DNA of 64,000 nucleotides from CAWKKW01 sp963850345 (lineage in GTDB: Bacteria; Acidobacteriota; Terriglobia; Terriglobales; Acidobacteriaceae), in assembly GCA_963850345.1 (NCBI GenBank), contig CAWKKW010000005.1, forward strand, positions 620,001-684,000. The letters are read 5' to 3'. The position numbers were made by a program, and so were the translations under genes. Within the stretch, counting starts at the first letter, position 1. Each line of letters opens with the position of its first letter. Positions 1 to 9,377 of the stretch are shown here, one piece after another. The notes beneath the pieces were generated by a model. The model saw only the letters and a list, made by a program, of their open reading frames with translations, ran no database searches and was not told the origin of the DNA.

Positions 1-147
1 TGCCGTGAGCTGATGAATGGTGAGATGCTGCTGAAGTCGGTAAAGAAAGACAAGGCCATTCGCATCGATGACATCGAGAGTCCGTACGCGCAGATCCCCT
101 CGCTTCGTAAGACAATCTACAATCGTGGCTTGGATGTGAACGACTAA
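1..147 (+). CDS. C-terminal fragment of an unidentified protein
   Basis: The first 147 bases are an open frame that enters from outside the window and stops at TAA (145-147), giving the last 48 residues of a protein. The fragment is rich in lysine, aspartate and isoleucine and ends in GLDVND. It vaguely resembles the C-terminal SAF-like segment of NeuB-type synthases or homoserine-dehydrogenase-like oxidoreductases, but this is too short to name. The next gene downstream is a sugar-nucleotide epimerase, so a sugar biosynthesis role is possible by context only. Confidence 0.55.
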   Translation, partial: CRELMNGEMLLKSVKKDKAIRIDDIESPYAQIPSLRKTIYNRGLDVND

Positions 148-351
148 CTGGCATCACCCGTTATTTTCGCTCTGGGCTGCCGCTTGCATGATCCACCACC
201 GCAATGATCCTGCGAGCGGCACCAAACGAATGCATAACGACCACAATTCCGACGAGGCTCCGCTACTGAAGAAGCATCCACTTTCATGGCTGGTAGAGTT
301 CCGGGAGACAATGACTCCGGATTTGCCCGCGCGGCAGTTCCGAGGGATGCA

Positions 352-1407
352 GTGAGCTACCGGCGTATACCTGTGGACGACCTCGAGCATGTCCTGAACG
401 CAACCGCTCCGTTGTGGGAAGAACTGCGCGGGCAGCAACTCTTCGTGACCGGAGGTACCGGCTTCTTTGGCTGCTGGCTGTTAGAGACCTTCTGTCACGC
501 CAATCGCCGGCTGGCGCTCAATGCGCGCGCTACGGTTCTGACGCGGAACCCGGCGGCATTCGAGGCGAAGGCGCCGCACCTGGTGGCCGATCGCGCCGTG
601 AGCTTGATGGCCGGCGACGTGAGAGATTTCGCATTCCCTGGGGGCGAGTTTCCATTTGTAATTCATGCTGCTACAGAAGCCAGCGCACGCCAGGCCGCTG
701 AAGCTCCGATGGACATGCTCACCACCATCCTGCATGGAACCGAGCGCACACTTGAGTTTGCCGCCAGCCATGGAACGAAACGCTTCCTGCTCACCAGCTC
801 CGGCGCAGTCTACGGCAAGCAGCCGTCTGAGATCCCACATCTGGCAGAGGATTACCGCGGCGCTCCCGATCCGCTCGATTCCGCCAGCGTCTACGCCGAA
901 GGAAAACGGGCGTCGGAACTGATGTGTGCGCTCTACCATAAGACTGCTGGAATCGAATGTGCCATCGCACGCTGCTGGGCCTTCTGCGGTCCTCATCTTC
1001 CCCTCGATACCCACTTCGCAATCGGCAACTTCATACGCGACGCACTCGCCGGCGGTCCAATCCGCATCGGCGGAGATGGCACTCCGCGACGCTCTTACTT
1101 GTACGGCGCCGATCTGGCAATCTGGTTGTGGACGATGCTGTTTCGGGCGCCCTCTCTTGTGCCGATCAATCTCGGTTCCTCTCATGAGGTGAGTATTCTG
1201 GAACTGGCGCAGACGGTCGCGGCTACGCTTGCCCCTGGCACTCCGATCGAGATAGCGGGTCAACCGAAGCCCGGAGCCCCGCTCGCCCGGTACGTGCCGA
1301 GCGTGCAACGCGCCAAAGAACTGCTCGCCCTGGAAGAGACTGTAAGCTTGCAGGAGACCATTCGCCGTACGGCCGCTTGGTACAGTGCACCCCCGGAGGA
1401 AAGATGA
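352..1407 (+). CDS. NAD-dependent sugar-nucleotide epimerase/dehydratase
   Basis: Extended short-chain dehydrogenase/reductase expected to modify a nucleotide sugar in the cytoplasm. A Rossmann motif (FVTGGTGFFGCW) lies near residue 30 and the catalytic Tyr-Lys pair appears as VYAEGKRASE. The N-terminal block (IPVDDLEHVL...LWEELRG) is typical of the CDP-abequose/paratose-synthase-like branch. I chose GTG 352 because GAGGG sits 5 nt upstream; ATG 286 would add 22 residues of uncharacteristic sequence. The stop overlaps the next start (ATGA, 1404-1407), so it is coupled to the GT2 gene. The exact sugar product cannot be read from sequence. Confidence 0.87.
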   Translation: MSYRRIPVDDLEHVLNATAPLWEELRGQQLFVTGGTGFFGCWLLETFCHANRRLALNARATVLTRNPAAFEAKAPHLVADRAVSLMAGDVRDFAFPGGEFPFVIHAATEASARQAAEAPMDMLTTILHGTERTLEFAASHGTKRFLLTSSGAVYGKQPSEIPHLAEDYRGAPDPLDSASVYAEGKRASELMCALYHKTAGIECAIARCWAFCGPHLPLDTHFAIGNFIRDALAGGPIRIGGDGTPRRSYLYGADLAIWLWTMLFRAPSLVPINLGSSHEVSILELAQTVAATLAPGTPIEIAGQPKPGAPLARYVPSVQRAKELLALEETVSLQETIRRTAAWYSAPPEER

Positions 1408-2336
1408 AGCTCATCAGCGTTGTGAGTCCCTGCTACAACGAGGAAGAGAATGTGGAGATGCTGACGGACCGCATTCGGGCCATCTTCAGCCAGTTGCCGC
1501 AGTACCGGTACGAACACATCATCATTGACAACCACTCGTCCGATCACACGGTCGACATTCTGCGGCAGATCGCGGCTCGCGACCCAAACGTAAAAGTAAT
1601 CGTCAACGCCAGGAACTTCGGGCATCTTCGCTCGCCGCAGCACGCCTTGCTCGAAGCACAGGGCGACGCGGTGATCGTGGTGCTCTCCGATCTGCAAGAT
1701 CCGCCGGAGTTGATCTTCGATTTCCTGCGCGAATGGGAAGCTGGCTATCCCATCGTTGCCGGCGTGAAGAGCACCAGCGATGAAAACGGCGTGATGTACA
1801 GGATCCGATCGGCTTACTACAAGATGGTAGCCCAACTTACCGACGTGAAAGTGTTGGAGCACTTCACCGGCTTTGGCCTCTACGATCGCAAAGTACTGGA
1901 TATTCTGCGCAAAGACTTCCAGGATCCGTACCCTTACTTCCGCGGACAAATCGCGGAGATTGGATTTCCGCAGAAGGTCGTTCACTATAACCAGAAGCGG
2001 CGCATGCGGGGCATCACCAAGAATAACTTCTACACCCTGTACGACCTTGCCATGCTTGGCATCACGAACCTTTCGAAGGTCCCGCTGCGGCTGGTGATCT
2101 TCTTCGGGTTCCTTTGCGCAGGCATCAGCCTTCTAACCGGTTGCGGGTATCTGATTGCGAAATTGCTCTTCTGGAATACCTTTCAGATCGGTCTCGCACC
2201 CACCATGATCGGACTCTTCTTTCTCGGCTCGGTTCAGCTGATCGCGTTGGGAATCATCGGCGAATACATCGGATCGATTCACACCATCGTCCAGGATCGA
2301 CCCCTGGTGACCGAAAGAGAACGCATCAACTTTTGA
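1404..2336 (+). CDS. GT2 glycosyltransferase, DPM1/GtrB-like, membrane-anchored
   Basis: Family 2 glycosyltransferase of 310 residues that probably transfers a sugar to a polyprenyl-phosphate carrier on the inner face of the membrane. The N-terminal GT-A fold shows SVVSPCYNEEENVE and the acidic SDLQDPPE motif near residue 95. Two hydrophobic helices lie at about 225-250 and 262-285, the arrangement of the DPM1/GtrB/ArnC group. GGAGGAAAG precedes ATG 1404, which overlaps the epimerase stop. Context suggests it attaches the sugar made by the epimerase. Confidence 0.88.
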   Translation: MKLISVVSPCYNEEENVEMLTDRIRAIFSQLPQYRYEHIIIDNHSSDHTVDILRQIAARDPNVKVIVNARNFGHLRSPQHALLEAQGDAVIVVLSDLQDPPELIFDFLREWEAGYPIVAGVKSTSDENGVMYRIRSAYYKMVAQLTDVKVLEHFTGFGLYDRKVLDILRKDFQDPYPYFRGQIAEIGFPQKVVHYNQKRRMRGITKNNFYTLYDLAMLGITNLSKVPLRLVIFFGFLCAGISLLTGCGYLIAKLLFWNTFQIGLAPTMIGLFFLGSVQLIALGIIGEYIGSIHTIVQDRPLVTERERINF

Positions 2337-2563
2337 GTCTGACGGCTCGGGCGCTTGCGCGGAGGCTCTAGGTAAGTCTCGGGAGTGGCCAGCAGCCTTG
2401 CAGATCCTCCCCTGCGCAATGGCACGCAGCCTTGGCGCACAGAGGCGATGCGGGTAAAGCGTGGATGCAATTGTCGAATGCTATTCTGAAAACGTTTCGC
2501 CGCGTAACCAAGACGAGACGCAATTTCCTATCTCCAATCAGTTCACAACAAGGTAGAGGCCTC

Positions 2564-4121
2564 ATGCGGACAACAAAGCTTCTTTCGATCGAGAGTCCAT
2601 TGGTCCTTCGTGGCGCACGGCTCCTCGCCTACGCAGTTTCTATTGGATTCGTGCTTCTCTTTATCTATACGGCCTTAAAGAGACTGCGGTATCCATTTGA
2701 ACTGGAGAAGATGGAGTCGGGGATGCTCACGACGGTATGGCGACTTGCGCATGGTCATCCTCTCTACGAGAAGCCTTCACTGGAATGGGCGCCCTTTCTG
2801 TATGCTCCGCTTTTCTTCTATGTGTCGCTTGCCTTCACCAAGCTTGTGGGAGTGTCATACACTGCGATACGTCTCGTCTCCCTGCTCTCTACCATCGGCA
2901 GCATGGGAGTGATCTATGCGTTCGTGCTGCGTGAGACGCGACGTCACGGACCAGCCATCTTTAGCATCGGATTCTTTGCATGCTTGTACAGCACTCTGCT
3001 GGGCTGGTACGACATCGGAAGGGTCGACTCTCTATCCATTTTTCTGCTGTTGCTCGGTCTATACGCAACCCGGTTCTACCATCCCCTGGTGGCAGTCATA
3101 CCGTGGCTTCTCGCTTCGCAAACAAAGCAGGGGATTCTCGCCTTTGCGGCAGTTGCATTCCTGACTCAATGGAAGCGGCCTGGAAGAATGTTGGTGGGCC
3201 TGTTCACCTTCGTGGGGCTGAATTTCGCCACCATCCACCTTCTGAATAAGTACTGGGATGGCTGGTACAACGTACTATGTCTTCGGAACAATCAAGCAAC
3301 TCGGCATGCAGCCGCGTCTGGCCCTTCTATACGTTCCGATGGATATTGTCCAGCCTATGAGTATTGTGCTCGCGATCCTGGCACTCGCCTTGCTGGTTGC
3401 ACCTCCGCGGCTTCGTTCCGCGAACACGCTCTTCTACGCGATCATCACCTTCGGCATTGTTGGGGGAACCGGATTTATCCGGGCACACGAAGGCGCTTGG
3501 GTCAATGCAGTGATGCCGGTTTACGCCTGGGTTCCGATCTTATTCGGAATCGCGGTTCACCGCATTCTTGCTTGGTCGGAGGACCTGCGCTCATCGCCGG
3601 GAGCGGCAGCGTTTGTGCCCGGAGCGCTCTTCTTTTTCATTTCGGCACAGCTACTTGTTCACCTGTACCGCCCCTCAACCTTTGACCCGCTGCCAAACAC
3701 TTTGAAGGCTCGCGCGGCATTCTTGGACCAATTACGCTCAACGCCAGGAGACGTATGGTTGGTAAGTCACAGCTTCGATGGCATTCTCGCGGGCAAGCCT
3801 GTGCACGCAGAGATTGATGCGCTCGATGCGGTCCTGGCGCGAGAAGATCCCGCGACCACCCAGGAGATAGAGCATGCCTACAAAACACATCACTTTACTG
3901 CGGTCGTTCTGGACCATCCTCCGACCGGATACTGGCCGCCCTGGCTCTTCAATGGCGATCTCTTCACACAGAATTATCCCGTAACGCTCTATGCTCCGGC
4001 CGGGCGCTTTGTAGAAGGAGATCAACCTGCACTCTTCTATTTGCCCTGCTCTGGCTCAAGCGACGCCCAGATCTATAAGCAGACAGCCATGGACTTCATT
4101 GATTCGAGCCGGTGTCAGTGA
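2564..4121 (+). pseudogene. Polytopic membrane protein (GT39/GT83-like) with one frameshift
   Basis: Two consecutive frames make one membrane protein of about 518 residues. The first begins at ATG 2564 (AGGTAGAGG upstream) and encodes several transmembrane helices up to YWDGWYN. It then loses sense, while the +1 frame continues with YYVFGTIKQLGMQ and more helices to the stop at 4121. The length of 1558 nt is 3n+1, matching one extra base at about 3275-3285. Architecture (EKMESGM near the N-terminus, W..FLYAPLFFY, many helices) resembles polyprenyl-phosphate-sugar-dependent glycosyltransferases. It could be a true pseudogene or a sequencing error. Confidence 0.75.
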
Positions 4122-4219
4122 AGAGGTACTCGGCTAAGAAGTAATCATCGCGTCAAGGGTGCAGTCGCAATCTGCCAATGTCTGGCTTATTGCATGAGGG
4201 GACGTGAGAAGAGGTACTC
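4120..4219. repeat. 12-bp direct repeat flanking a convergent junction
   Basis: GAAGAGGTACTC occurs at 4120-4131 and again at 4208-4219, on either side of the short gap between the frameshifted membrane gene and the polymerase gene. No mobile gene lies between the copies. Probably incidental or the trace of a small duplication. Confidence 0.4.
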
Positions 4220-5626
4220 CGACACATAGCCCGCGGCCTTTAGTACAGCAATCAAAACGAGCAGCATCCCCGAGAATTGAAAGATGAAATAGTAGATGGT
4301 TGACGGCATGGTCGGACCGGCAATCATGGCGGTTGTTCCAATGAGCATCAATCCCCATATGCTGGTCGTGGTCGGTCCCACAATCAACCTGGTTACATGG
4401 AAAAATGAGCCGTACAAGAGGATCGTATAAACCGCAAGAGGAATCCAACCTCCCAGATCGTAGAAGAGCGAAGGACTTCCAATGGCGATTCCGGTGGTCG
4501 TATCCTGGGCACCCATGCGGAAACCGGCTTTGTGGCCTAGAGAGTTCGAGCTGACAGGATCGGGCCGGTCCGGCCAAAGGAAGTGCGGAATGACTGTATA
4601 CAATGCCGGAACATATGCCTCGATGCCGGAGAAACCCTGGACCTGATCCGCAGCAACCAGCATTCCGTTGCTGTTCAAGAGAGAATATCGCTGAATGATA
4701 TTGAGCTTGGCACTGCCGGCTCCAAACTCTACATCGGATTCGCTAACCTGTTCGACCGGAGCGTAGGCCGAAGGGTCGCGGATATAGTCGATCATGATGT
4801 CAATAGCCGCCGACATGCTTGGTGCCGCGCGCATAGGATTGCGCGCATTCTGTGAAAACGGGTAAACAAAGATCCAGACCAGTCCGAGCACTACAACCAG
4901 TATGCCAATCGATGCCCTTCCAAACCTATAACCAGCAGAGGCACAAACGATCAGCCAGCACATTAATGGCGTCAGCATTCCCTCTTTGGAAGCACCGAGC
5001 AGACCTGGAAACGTCGCAGCGACGATGACTAATGCGATGTACCAGCTAAATGCAGATCTGCCGCCGCTCATCTCAAGGCGTACGTAGGTGCCCAGCATGA
5101 CCGAGAGCGGGAGCATGAGGGGCAAAAAATGCTGGAGAGCGGCACGGGCCGAGCCATTCTCGGCTGAACCGCTCAAGCCGTAGATGATCACCATTGCAGC
5201 CAAGATGGCCTCGAAACCAATCGCTCTCAACTGCAGCAATGAGAACTGGATCCGATCGAAATAGGGCTCCCGGTGCGAGACCGAGGATGCGAGGACAGAC
5301 GCCAGATACATCGAGACGTAGAAGACAGCGCAGACCGCTGCCGTTCGCTCGGGCGCCTGCAAGTTGAAGCTTCCCGGTTGCCCGAGAATGGCGTGGCCGA
5401 TCTCAGGCACAGTGACGTTGGGCAGGAGAGAGAAGAGGCAAAAGGATCCCGCTACGTGCGACATGCCTCCCAACCGGTTGAAGGCCATAACTCCAGCTAC
5501 CTGTGCCACCAACATTAGCAATGCGAACGTCGGATAAGTACCCTCGATCAGTTGCAGCACCAGGAAGGCCGCCAGGAATGCCAGCGTTGCTGGGAGCGGG
5601 ATGTACTTAGGATAGGGCAGTCGCAA
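4187..5626 (-). CDS. Wzy-like O-antigen/exopolysaccharide repeat-unit polymerase
   Basis: A 479-residue protein with roughly a dozen hydrophobic segments and a large periplasmic loop in the second half that carries PHFLWPDRPD, a pattern common in oligosaccharide repeat-unit polymerases. It is predicted to join lipid-linked repeat units on the periplasmic face of the inner membrane. The start is TTG 5626, with AAGGAAAG about 9 nt upstream. It lies 158 bp downstream of the Wza-like gene on the same strand, consistent with a wzc-wza-wzy operon. Sequence in this family is poorly conserved, so the call rests on topology plus context. Confidence 0.78.
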   Translation of the reverse strand: MRLPYPKYIPLPATLAFLAAFLVLQLIEGTYPTFALLMLVAQVAGVMAFNRLGGMSHVAGSFCLFSLLPNVTVPEIGHAILGQPGSFNLQAPERTAAVCAVFYVSMYLASVLASSVSHREPYFDRIQFSLLQLRAIGFEAILAAMVIIYGLSGSAENGSARAALQHFLPLMLPLSVMLGTYVRLEMSGGRSAFSWYIALVIVAATFPGLLGASKEGMLTPLMCWLIVCASAGYRFGRASIGILVVVLGLVWIFVYPFSQNARNPMRAAPSMSAAIDIMIDYIRDPSAYAPVEQVSESDVEFGAGSAKLNIIQRYSLLNSNGMLVAADQVQGFSGIEAYVPALYTVIPHFLWPDRPDPVSSNSLGHKAGFRMGAQDTTTGIAIGSPSLFYDLGGWIPLAVYTILLYGSFFHVTRLIVGPTTTSIWGLMLIGTTAMIAGPTMPSTIYYFIFQFSGMLLVLIAVLKAAGYVSEYLFSRPLMQ

Positions 5627-5784
5627 AACGTGACGCTTTCCTTCTGGTAAGTCGGCCTAAGAGCATCTTCAACACATACGCTGTAGACGGCCGGCTAGCA
5701 GAAGTCTGTGAGGTAGTCCGAGCTAGCCAACACGCCTGAGGTCTACTGTTGAGCCTAGATGCACATTACTGATGCAGTTCCGAT

Positions 5785-6807
5785 TTACCGTTGAGTTGAG
5801 TAAATCAAAGTCTGAGTTCCCAACCCGATCATGGCTTCTATGGCGCGCAGGCTGTAAATTTTCTTATAGCTCACGGGAACGTACAAAATATCGCCGTCGG
5901 CCAGCAGAGGATCCGATCCGCCGCCGTGCAGAATCTTCTTCAGGTCGAGCTGATACTGTAGCCGCCCTGATTCCGTCTTTCGAATGAGCTGGGACTTGCT
6001 CAGCGAGGCCGTCTGATTCGCACCGGAAGCAAGAGCAAGAGCCTGCAACACCGACAGGCGATCGTTGTGCTCTACCAGAAATCCGCCTGGGCGCCCGACA
6101 TCCCCAATGATGTAAATCACGCCGGAGCGAGATACCGAGATGGTGTCGCCCGGCAGCAGCTCAAAGTTACTCTCCGCAATGGACGCGGGTGTCTGCACCG
6201 AGACGTTCAAGCGAACCTGCCGAACATCACTCGGGTTGCCGCGATGAAATACGCTGGCAATCTTACCTGCATTCTCATTCAAGCCACCCGCGATCGCGAT
6301 CATATCCGACACGGTCCGATTGGTGAGAAGTGGATACACTCCGGGCGCGCGAACTTCGCCCGTTACGGTGACTCCTTGGGATTGGTATTCCACAATCATC
6401 ACCGTCACGTGCGGATCAAGGACGATACCACGCTGCCTTAGCGCAGCTGCGACGGCCGTACCCGCGTCTGCGGCCGTGAGTCCCTTGACCTGGACCGCAC
6501 CACCTACCGGCAGGACCACCTCGCCGTTCTGATTTACGCGAAACGAGCCCGACAACTCGGGGCTGTCAAAGACGGAAACTTCGACGAGGTCGCCATACGA
6601 GATGGGCAGCGAAGGAGGAGCCGGAGTAAAGGTCCGGTTTGACGAAGAGGCGACCGCTTGATTCGACATAGGGGCCGCGACCGGATTGTATGGGGCCGGT
6701 GCCGCCTGATTCGAGGAAAGAGGTGCAGCCTGGTTGACCGCCTGGCCATGCATCAGGCCGGCCGAACACCCCACCAACAAAAGAGCGAAGACCCGTCCAA
6801 ACTTCAT
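5785..6807 (-). CDS. Wza-like polysaccharide export outer-membrane protein
   Basis: Forms the outer-membrane/periplasmic channel for exopolysaccharide. After a hydrophobic leader come a polysaccharide-export domain (ISYGDLVEVSVFDSPELS...) and SLBB-type segments (VTVTGEVRAPGVYPLL and IYIIGDVGRPGGFLVEHND). I chose ATG 6807 rather than the upstream 6888 start because it gives a clean leader (MKFGRVFALLLVGCSAG) and follows the wzc stop by 1 nt, with AGGAAAAAG upstream. LVGC resembles a lipobox, so the protein may be lipidated like E. coli Wza; cleavage by signal peptidase I is the alternative. The length (340 residues) fits the family. Confidence 0.92.
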   Translation of the reverse strand: MKFGRVFALLLVGCSAGLMHGQAVNQAAPLSSNQAAPAPYNPVAAPMSNQAVASSSNRTFTPAPPSLPISYGDLVEVSVFDSPELSGSFRVNQNGEVVLPVGGAVQVKGLTAADAGTAVAAALRQRGIVLDPHVTVMIVEYQSQGVTVTGEVRAPGVYPLLTNRTVSDMIAIAGGLNENAGKIASVFHRGNPSDVRQVRLNVSVQTPASIAESNFELLPGDTISVSRSGVIYIIGDVGRPGGFLVEHNDRLSVLQALALASGANQTASLSKSQLIRKTESGRLQYQLDLKKILHGGGSDPLLADGDILYVPVSYKKIYSLRAIEAMIGLGTQTLIYSTQR

Positions 6808-6808
6808 C

Positions 6809-9073
6809 TTACTTTTTCCTGCTGTCTTCGCGGTGGTCATCGCCGTAAGCAACTCCATAGCCCTTGTAACCCGAATAACGATAGCCATAGCCGCGGTTGG
6901 AGTAGGTATAGAAGTTCTCCAGGTGAAGGTCGACGTCGTTTACGACGGCGCCAAGGATCTTCGCTTGCGAGCGTGACAGCAATTCGAAAGAACGGAGCAA
7001 GGCTTTCTTACGAGTGAGGCCGGAGCGAACGACGATGACCACGCCATCTGCCAACGCTGCGATCGAGAGCGAGTCCGAAACCATGAGGATCGGCGCGCTA
7101 TCGATCACCACATGATCGTAGTTCTGCTCCCACTCGGCCACCAGTTCCGCCATCCTCGCCGAAGCCAGCAGTTCAGCCGGATTGGGAACTTTTACACCGG
7201 CCGGAAGAAACGTAAGCGAGGGAACGGCGGGAACCGGATGAATGTATGGATCGCCTTCGTCGATGTGACCCAGTAGATTAGACAGCCCCGAAAGCTGCTG
7301 CTTAAGCGCAAAGATCTTGTGCAGCGTGCTCCGTCTCAAGTCGGTATCGACGAGCAGGACGCGGGCACCTCGCTGCGCCAGCGCAATCGCCAGATTCGCA
7401 GAGAGTGTCGACTTGCCTTCAGACATGTAGCTGCTGGTAACCAGAATGACTTTTTTCGACACGTCGACTGAGCTAAGCAGGATTCCGCTTCGTATGCCAC
7501 GGAAGGCTTCCGCTGCGAGCGAATCTGGCGCAGTGATGGTGACGAGTCGTGAGGGCACCTGATACGCACCCGCGACCAGCGGCTCTTTTGACTCGTTAAA
7601 CTGCGGATCGAAGTGAGGGATCGCGCCGAGGGAGTTAAAATTCGAACTGTTCTCGACGTCTTCCGAGGTCTGCAGCGTGTCATCCAGTGCTTCCAATCCG
7701 AACGCCATGAAAATCGCGAGTATGATTCCGGCGAGAGTACCACTGGTCATAATGCGGCGACGATTCGGTTCGACTGGCACCGGCTTCAGCACGGCGTGAT
7801 CGATCACACTGATGGACGAGGCGCTCAACGCAGCGGTGACACTGGATTCCTTCAGCTTGAGCTGCAGCACGTCGTACAGGTCTCTTGAAGACTCCGCGTC
7901 TTCGCGCAGCAAGGCGTATTGGGCCGCGCCTTCGTTGAGCTTGTACGCCTGCTGCATCTGGTTCTGCAATTGTCCGCGAAGCGCTCTCACCGTGCCGCTC
8001 GAGGTTTCATACTCCTCGCGTACTCTGCGCTTCACATTGTTCGCTTCGGCAGCGATCTGCCTGTCGAGCCCCGGCAGTTGCGACTGCAGTTCGTGAACAC
8101 GCGGGTAGCCAGGCCCATACTTTGAGGTGAGTTGGCTGAGTTCCGCCCGCACCTGCACTTCCTGACTCCTCAACGCCTGCAAGGTAGGCGTAGGCGCGAC
8201 GGAAACAAGCGACTCCGGCGTCGCCGAATCGACGAGTTGCAGCCGGGCTTGCTTAATGAGTTCGTCGGCCTGGGCCTCGGCAAGCTGCTGGTTCGTGATC
8301 TTCAAACCGGCGGTGGTCAGGTTGTCTTTTTCATCCGTGCCGATGAAGCTGTGCTGTTCCTGGTATCGAACCAGATTTCTCTGTGCGTCAGCCGCGTGGT
8401 TGCGCAGTTCTTCCATCTGCGGACCAAGCATCTTGGTAGCCTGCGCGGTGCCGTAGAGACGATCCTCAACGCTGCGATCCATGAAGACCTGCAGCAACTT
8501 GTTTACAAAGTCGCGCGCCACTCGGTAATCGGTGTGGCGATAGGTTAGCTTCACCGCATTCGTCTTGGGAATGACAGATATGCTCAAGCCACCGTGAACA
8601 GCACCGACGATAGCGCTCCGCTTCTCCGGAGGAACCGACTCCTCGGTAATCGGCGGGGCTATCCCGTCGAACGCGTGGGGAAAAGGCCCAAGATGATCGG
8701 TGCCGAGTTCAGCGACCGCTCGGAAGATGAGAGAGTCGCCATTGAGCCGGAAGACGTCCGTCTGCAGTTCACTCGACCCGCTGTCGAGACCTCCTCCAAG
8801 GGCATCGGAGAGCCCCAGGGTCTGCGAACGGGAGGAGTCAATCTCGGCCGTAGCACTCGCATCGTACATCGGCACACGGGTCTTCGCGTAAATGTAAGAG
8901 ACGATGAGTGCGGCGACCGTGACTGCGAGCACCAGGTACTTTCGCTTGAACAGGACCCGGCGCATGTCCACAAACGAGGCATTCTGGGACGCGTGCCCCG
9001 GTCTCTTTTCCTGAACAGAAGAGAGCCCTGCCGGATTTGGGTTTGCTTGCAACAGGTCAATACTTTTTGGCAT
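6809..9073 (-). CDS. Wzc-like chain-length determinant with fused BY-kinase domain
   Basis: Inner-membrane polysaccharide co-polymerase (754 residues) controlling chain length and export. A transmembrane helix at about 45-65 starts the Wzz domain, followed by a long periplasmic coiled-coil region, a second helix at about 445-465, and a cytoplasmic tyrosine-kinase domain. Walker A is SSYMSEGKSTL near residue 550 and Walker A' is VLLVDTDLRR near 580. The C-terminus carries a tyrosine cluster (about nine Tyr in the last 35 residues), the usual autophosphorylation tail. Wza follows after 1 nt. Membrane and kinase parts are on one polypeptide, as in proteobacterial Wzc. Confidence 0.94.
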   Translation of the reverse strand: MPKSIDLLQANPNPAGLSSVQEKRPGHASQNASFVDMRRVLFKRKYLVLAVTVAALIVSYIYAKTRVPMYDASATAEIDSSRSQTLGLSDALGGGLDSGSSELQTDVFRLNGDSLIFRAVAELGTDHLGPFPHAFDGIAPPITEESVPPEKRSAIVGAVHGGLSISVIPKTNAVKLTYRHTDYRVARDFVNKLLQVFMDRSVEDRLYGTAQATKMLGPQMEELRNHAADAQRNLVRYQEQHSFIGTDEKDNLTTAGLKITNQQLAEAQADELIKQARLQLVDSATPESLVSVAPTPTLQALRSQEVQVRAELSQLTSKYGPGYPRVHELQSQLPGLDRQIAAEANNVKRRVREEYETSSGTVRALRGQLQNQMQQAYKLNEGAAQYALLREDAESSRDLYDVLQLKLKESSVTAALSASSISVIDHAVLKPVPVEPNRRRIMTSGTLAGIILAIFMAFGLEALDDTLQTSEDVENSSNFNSLGAIPHFDPQFNESKEPLVAGAYQVPSRLVTITAPDSLAAEAFRGIRSGILLSSVDVSKKVILVTSSYMSEGKSTLSANLAIALAQRGARVLLVDTDLRRSTLHKIFALKQQLSGLSNLLGHIDEGDPYIHPVPAVPSLTFLPAGVKVPNPAELLASARMAELVAEWEQNYDHVVIDSAPILMVSDSLSIAALADGVVIVVRSGLTRKKALLRSFELLSRSQAKILGAVVNDVDLHLENFYTYSNRGYGYRYSGYKGYGVAYGDDHREDSRKK

Positions 9074-9377
9074 ATTTATGTGTTCTGCGAGAGGTCCTCA
9101 CGACCCCCGGCGTGTTCCAAGGAATACGCAGCCGACAAGGCTTCTAGATTTCCATTGAAGAGGACCCGGAACCTGACCGCTTCGACGCATCATCTCCCTG
9201 GGTAAGACGGCATCCCAGCAACTATAGTCATCAAAAGGGTATAGATTGCTCTCACCCAATTTAAACACAAAAGATCAGCCCTAAGTTCCCCGTTTGGATT
9301 CGCCGCTCTGCGTACTTCCGTGCTTGAGAGACTGGGAAGATCGGCCATCGCAAAAGCGATCCTAAACGTCGCGGCGA
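9074..9377. other. Intergenic region upstream of the Wzc-like gene
   Basis: About 300 bases between two minus-strand genes. I see no convincing coding frame and no clear intrinsic terminator. It may hold a promoter for wzc-wza-wzy, but no good -35/-10 pair stands out. Confidence 0.4.
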
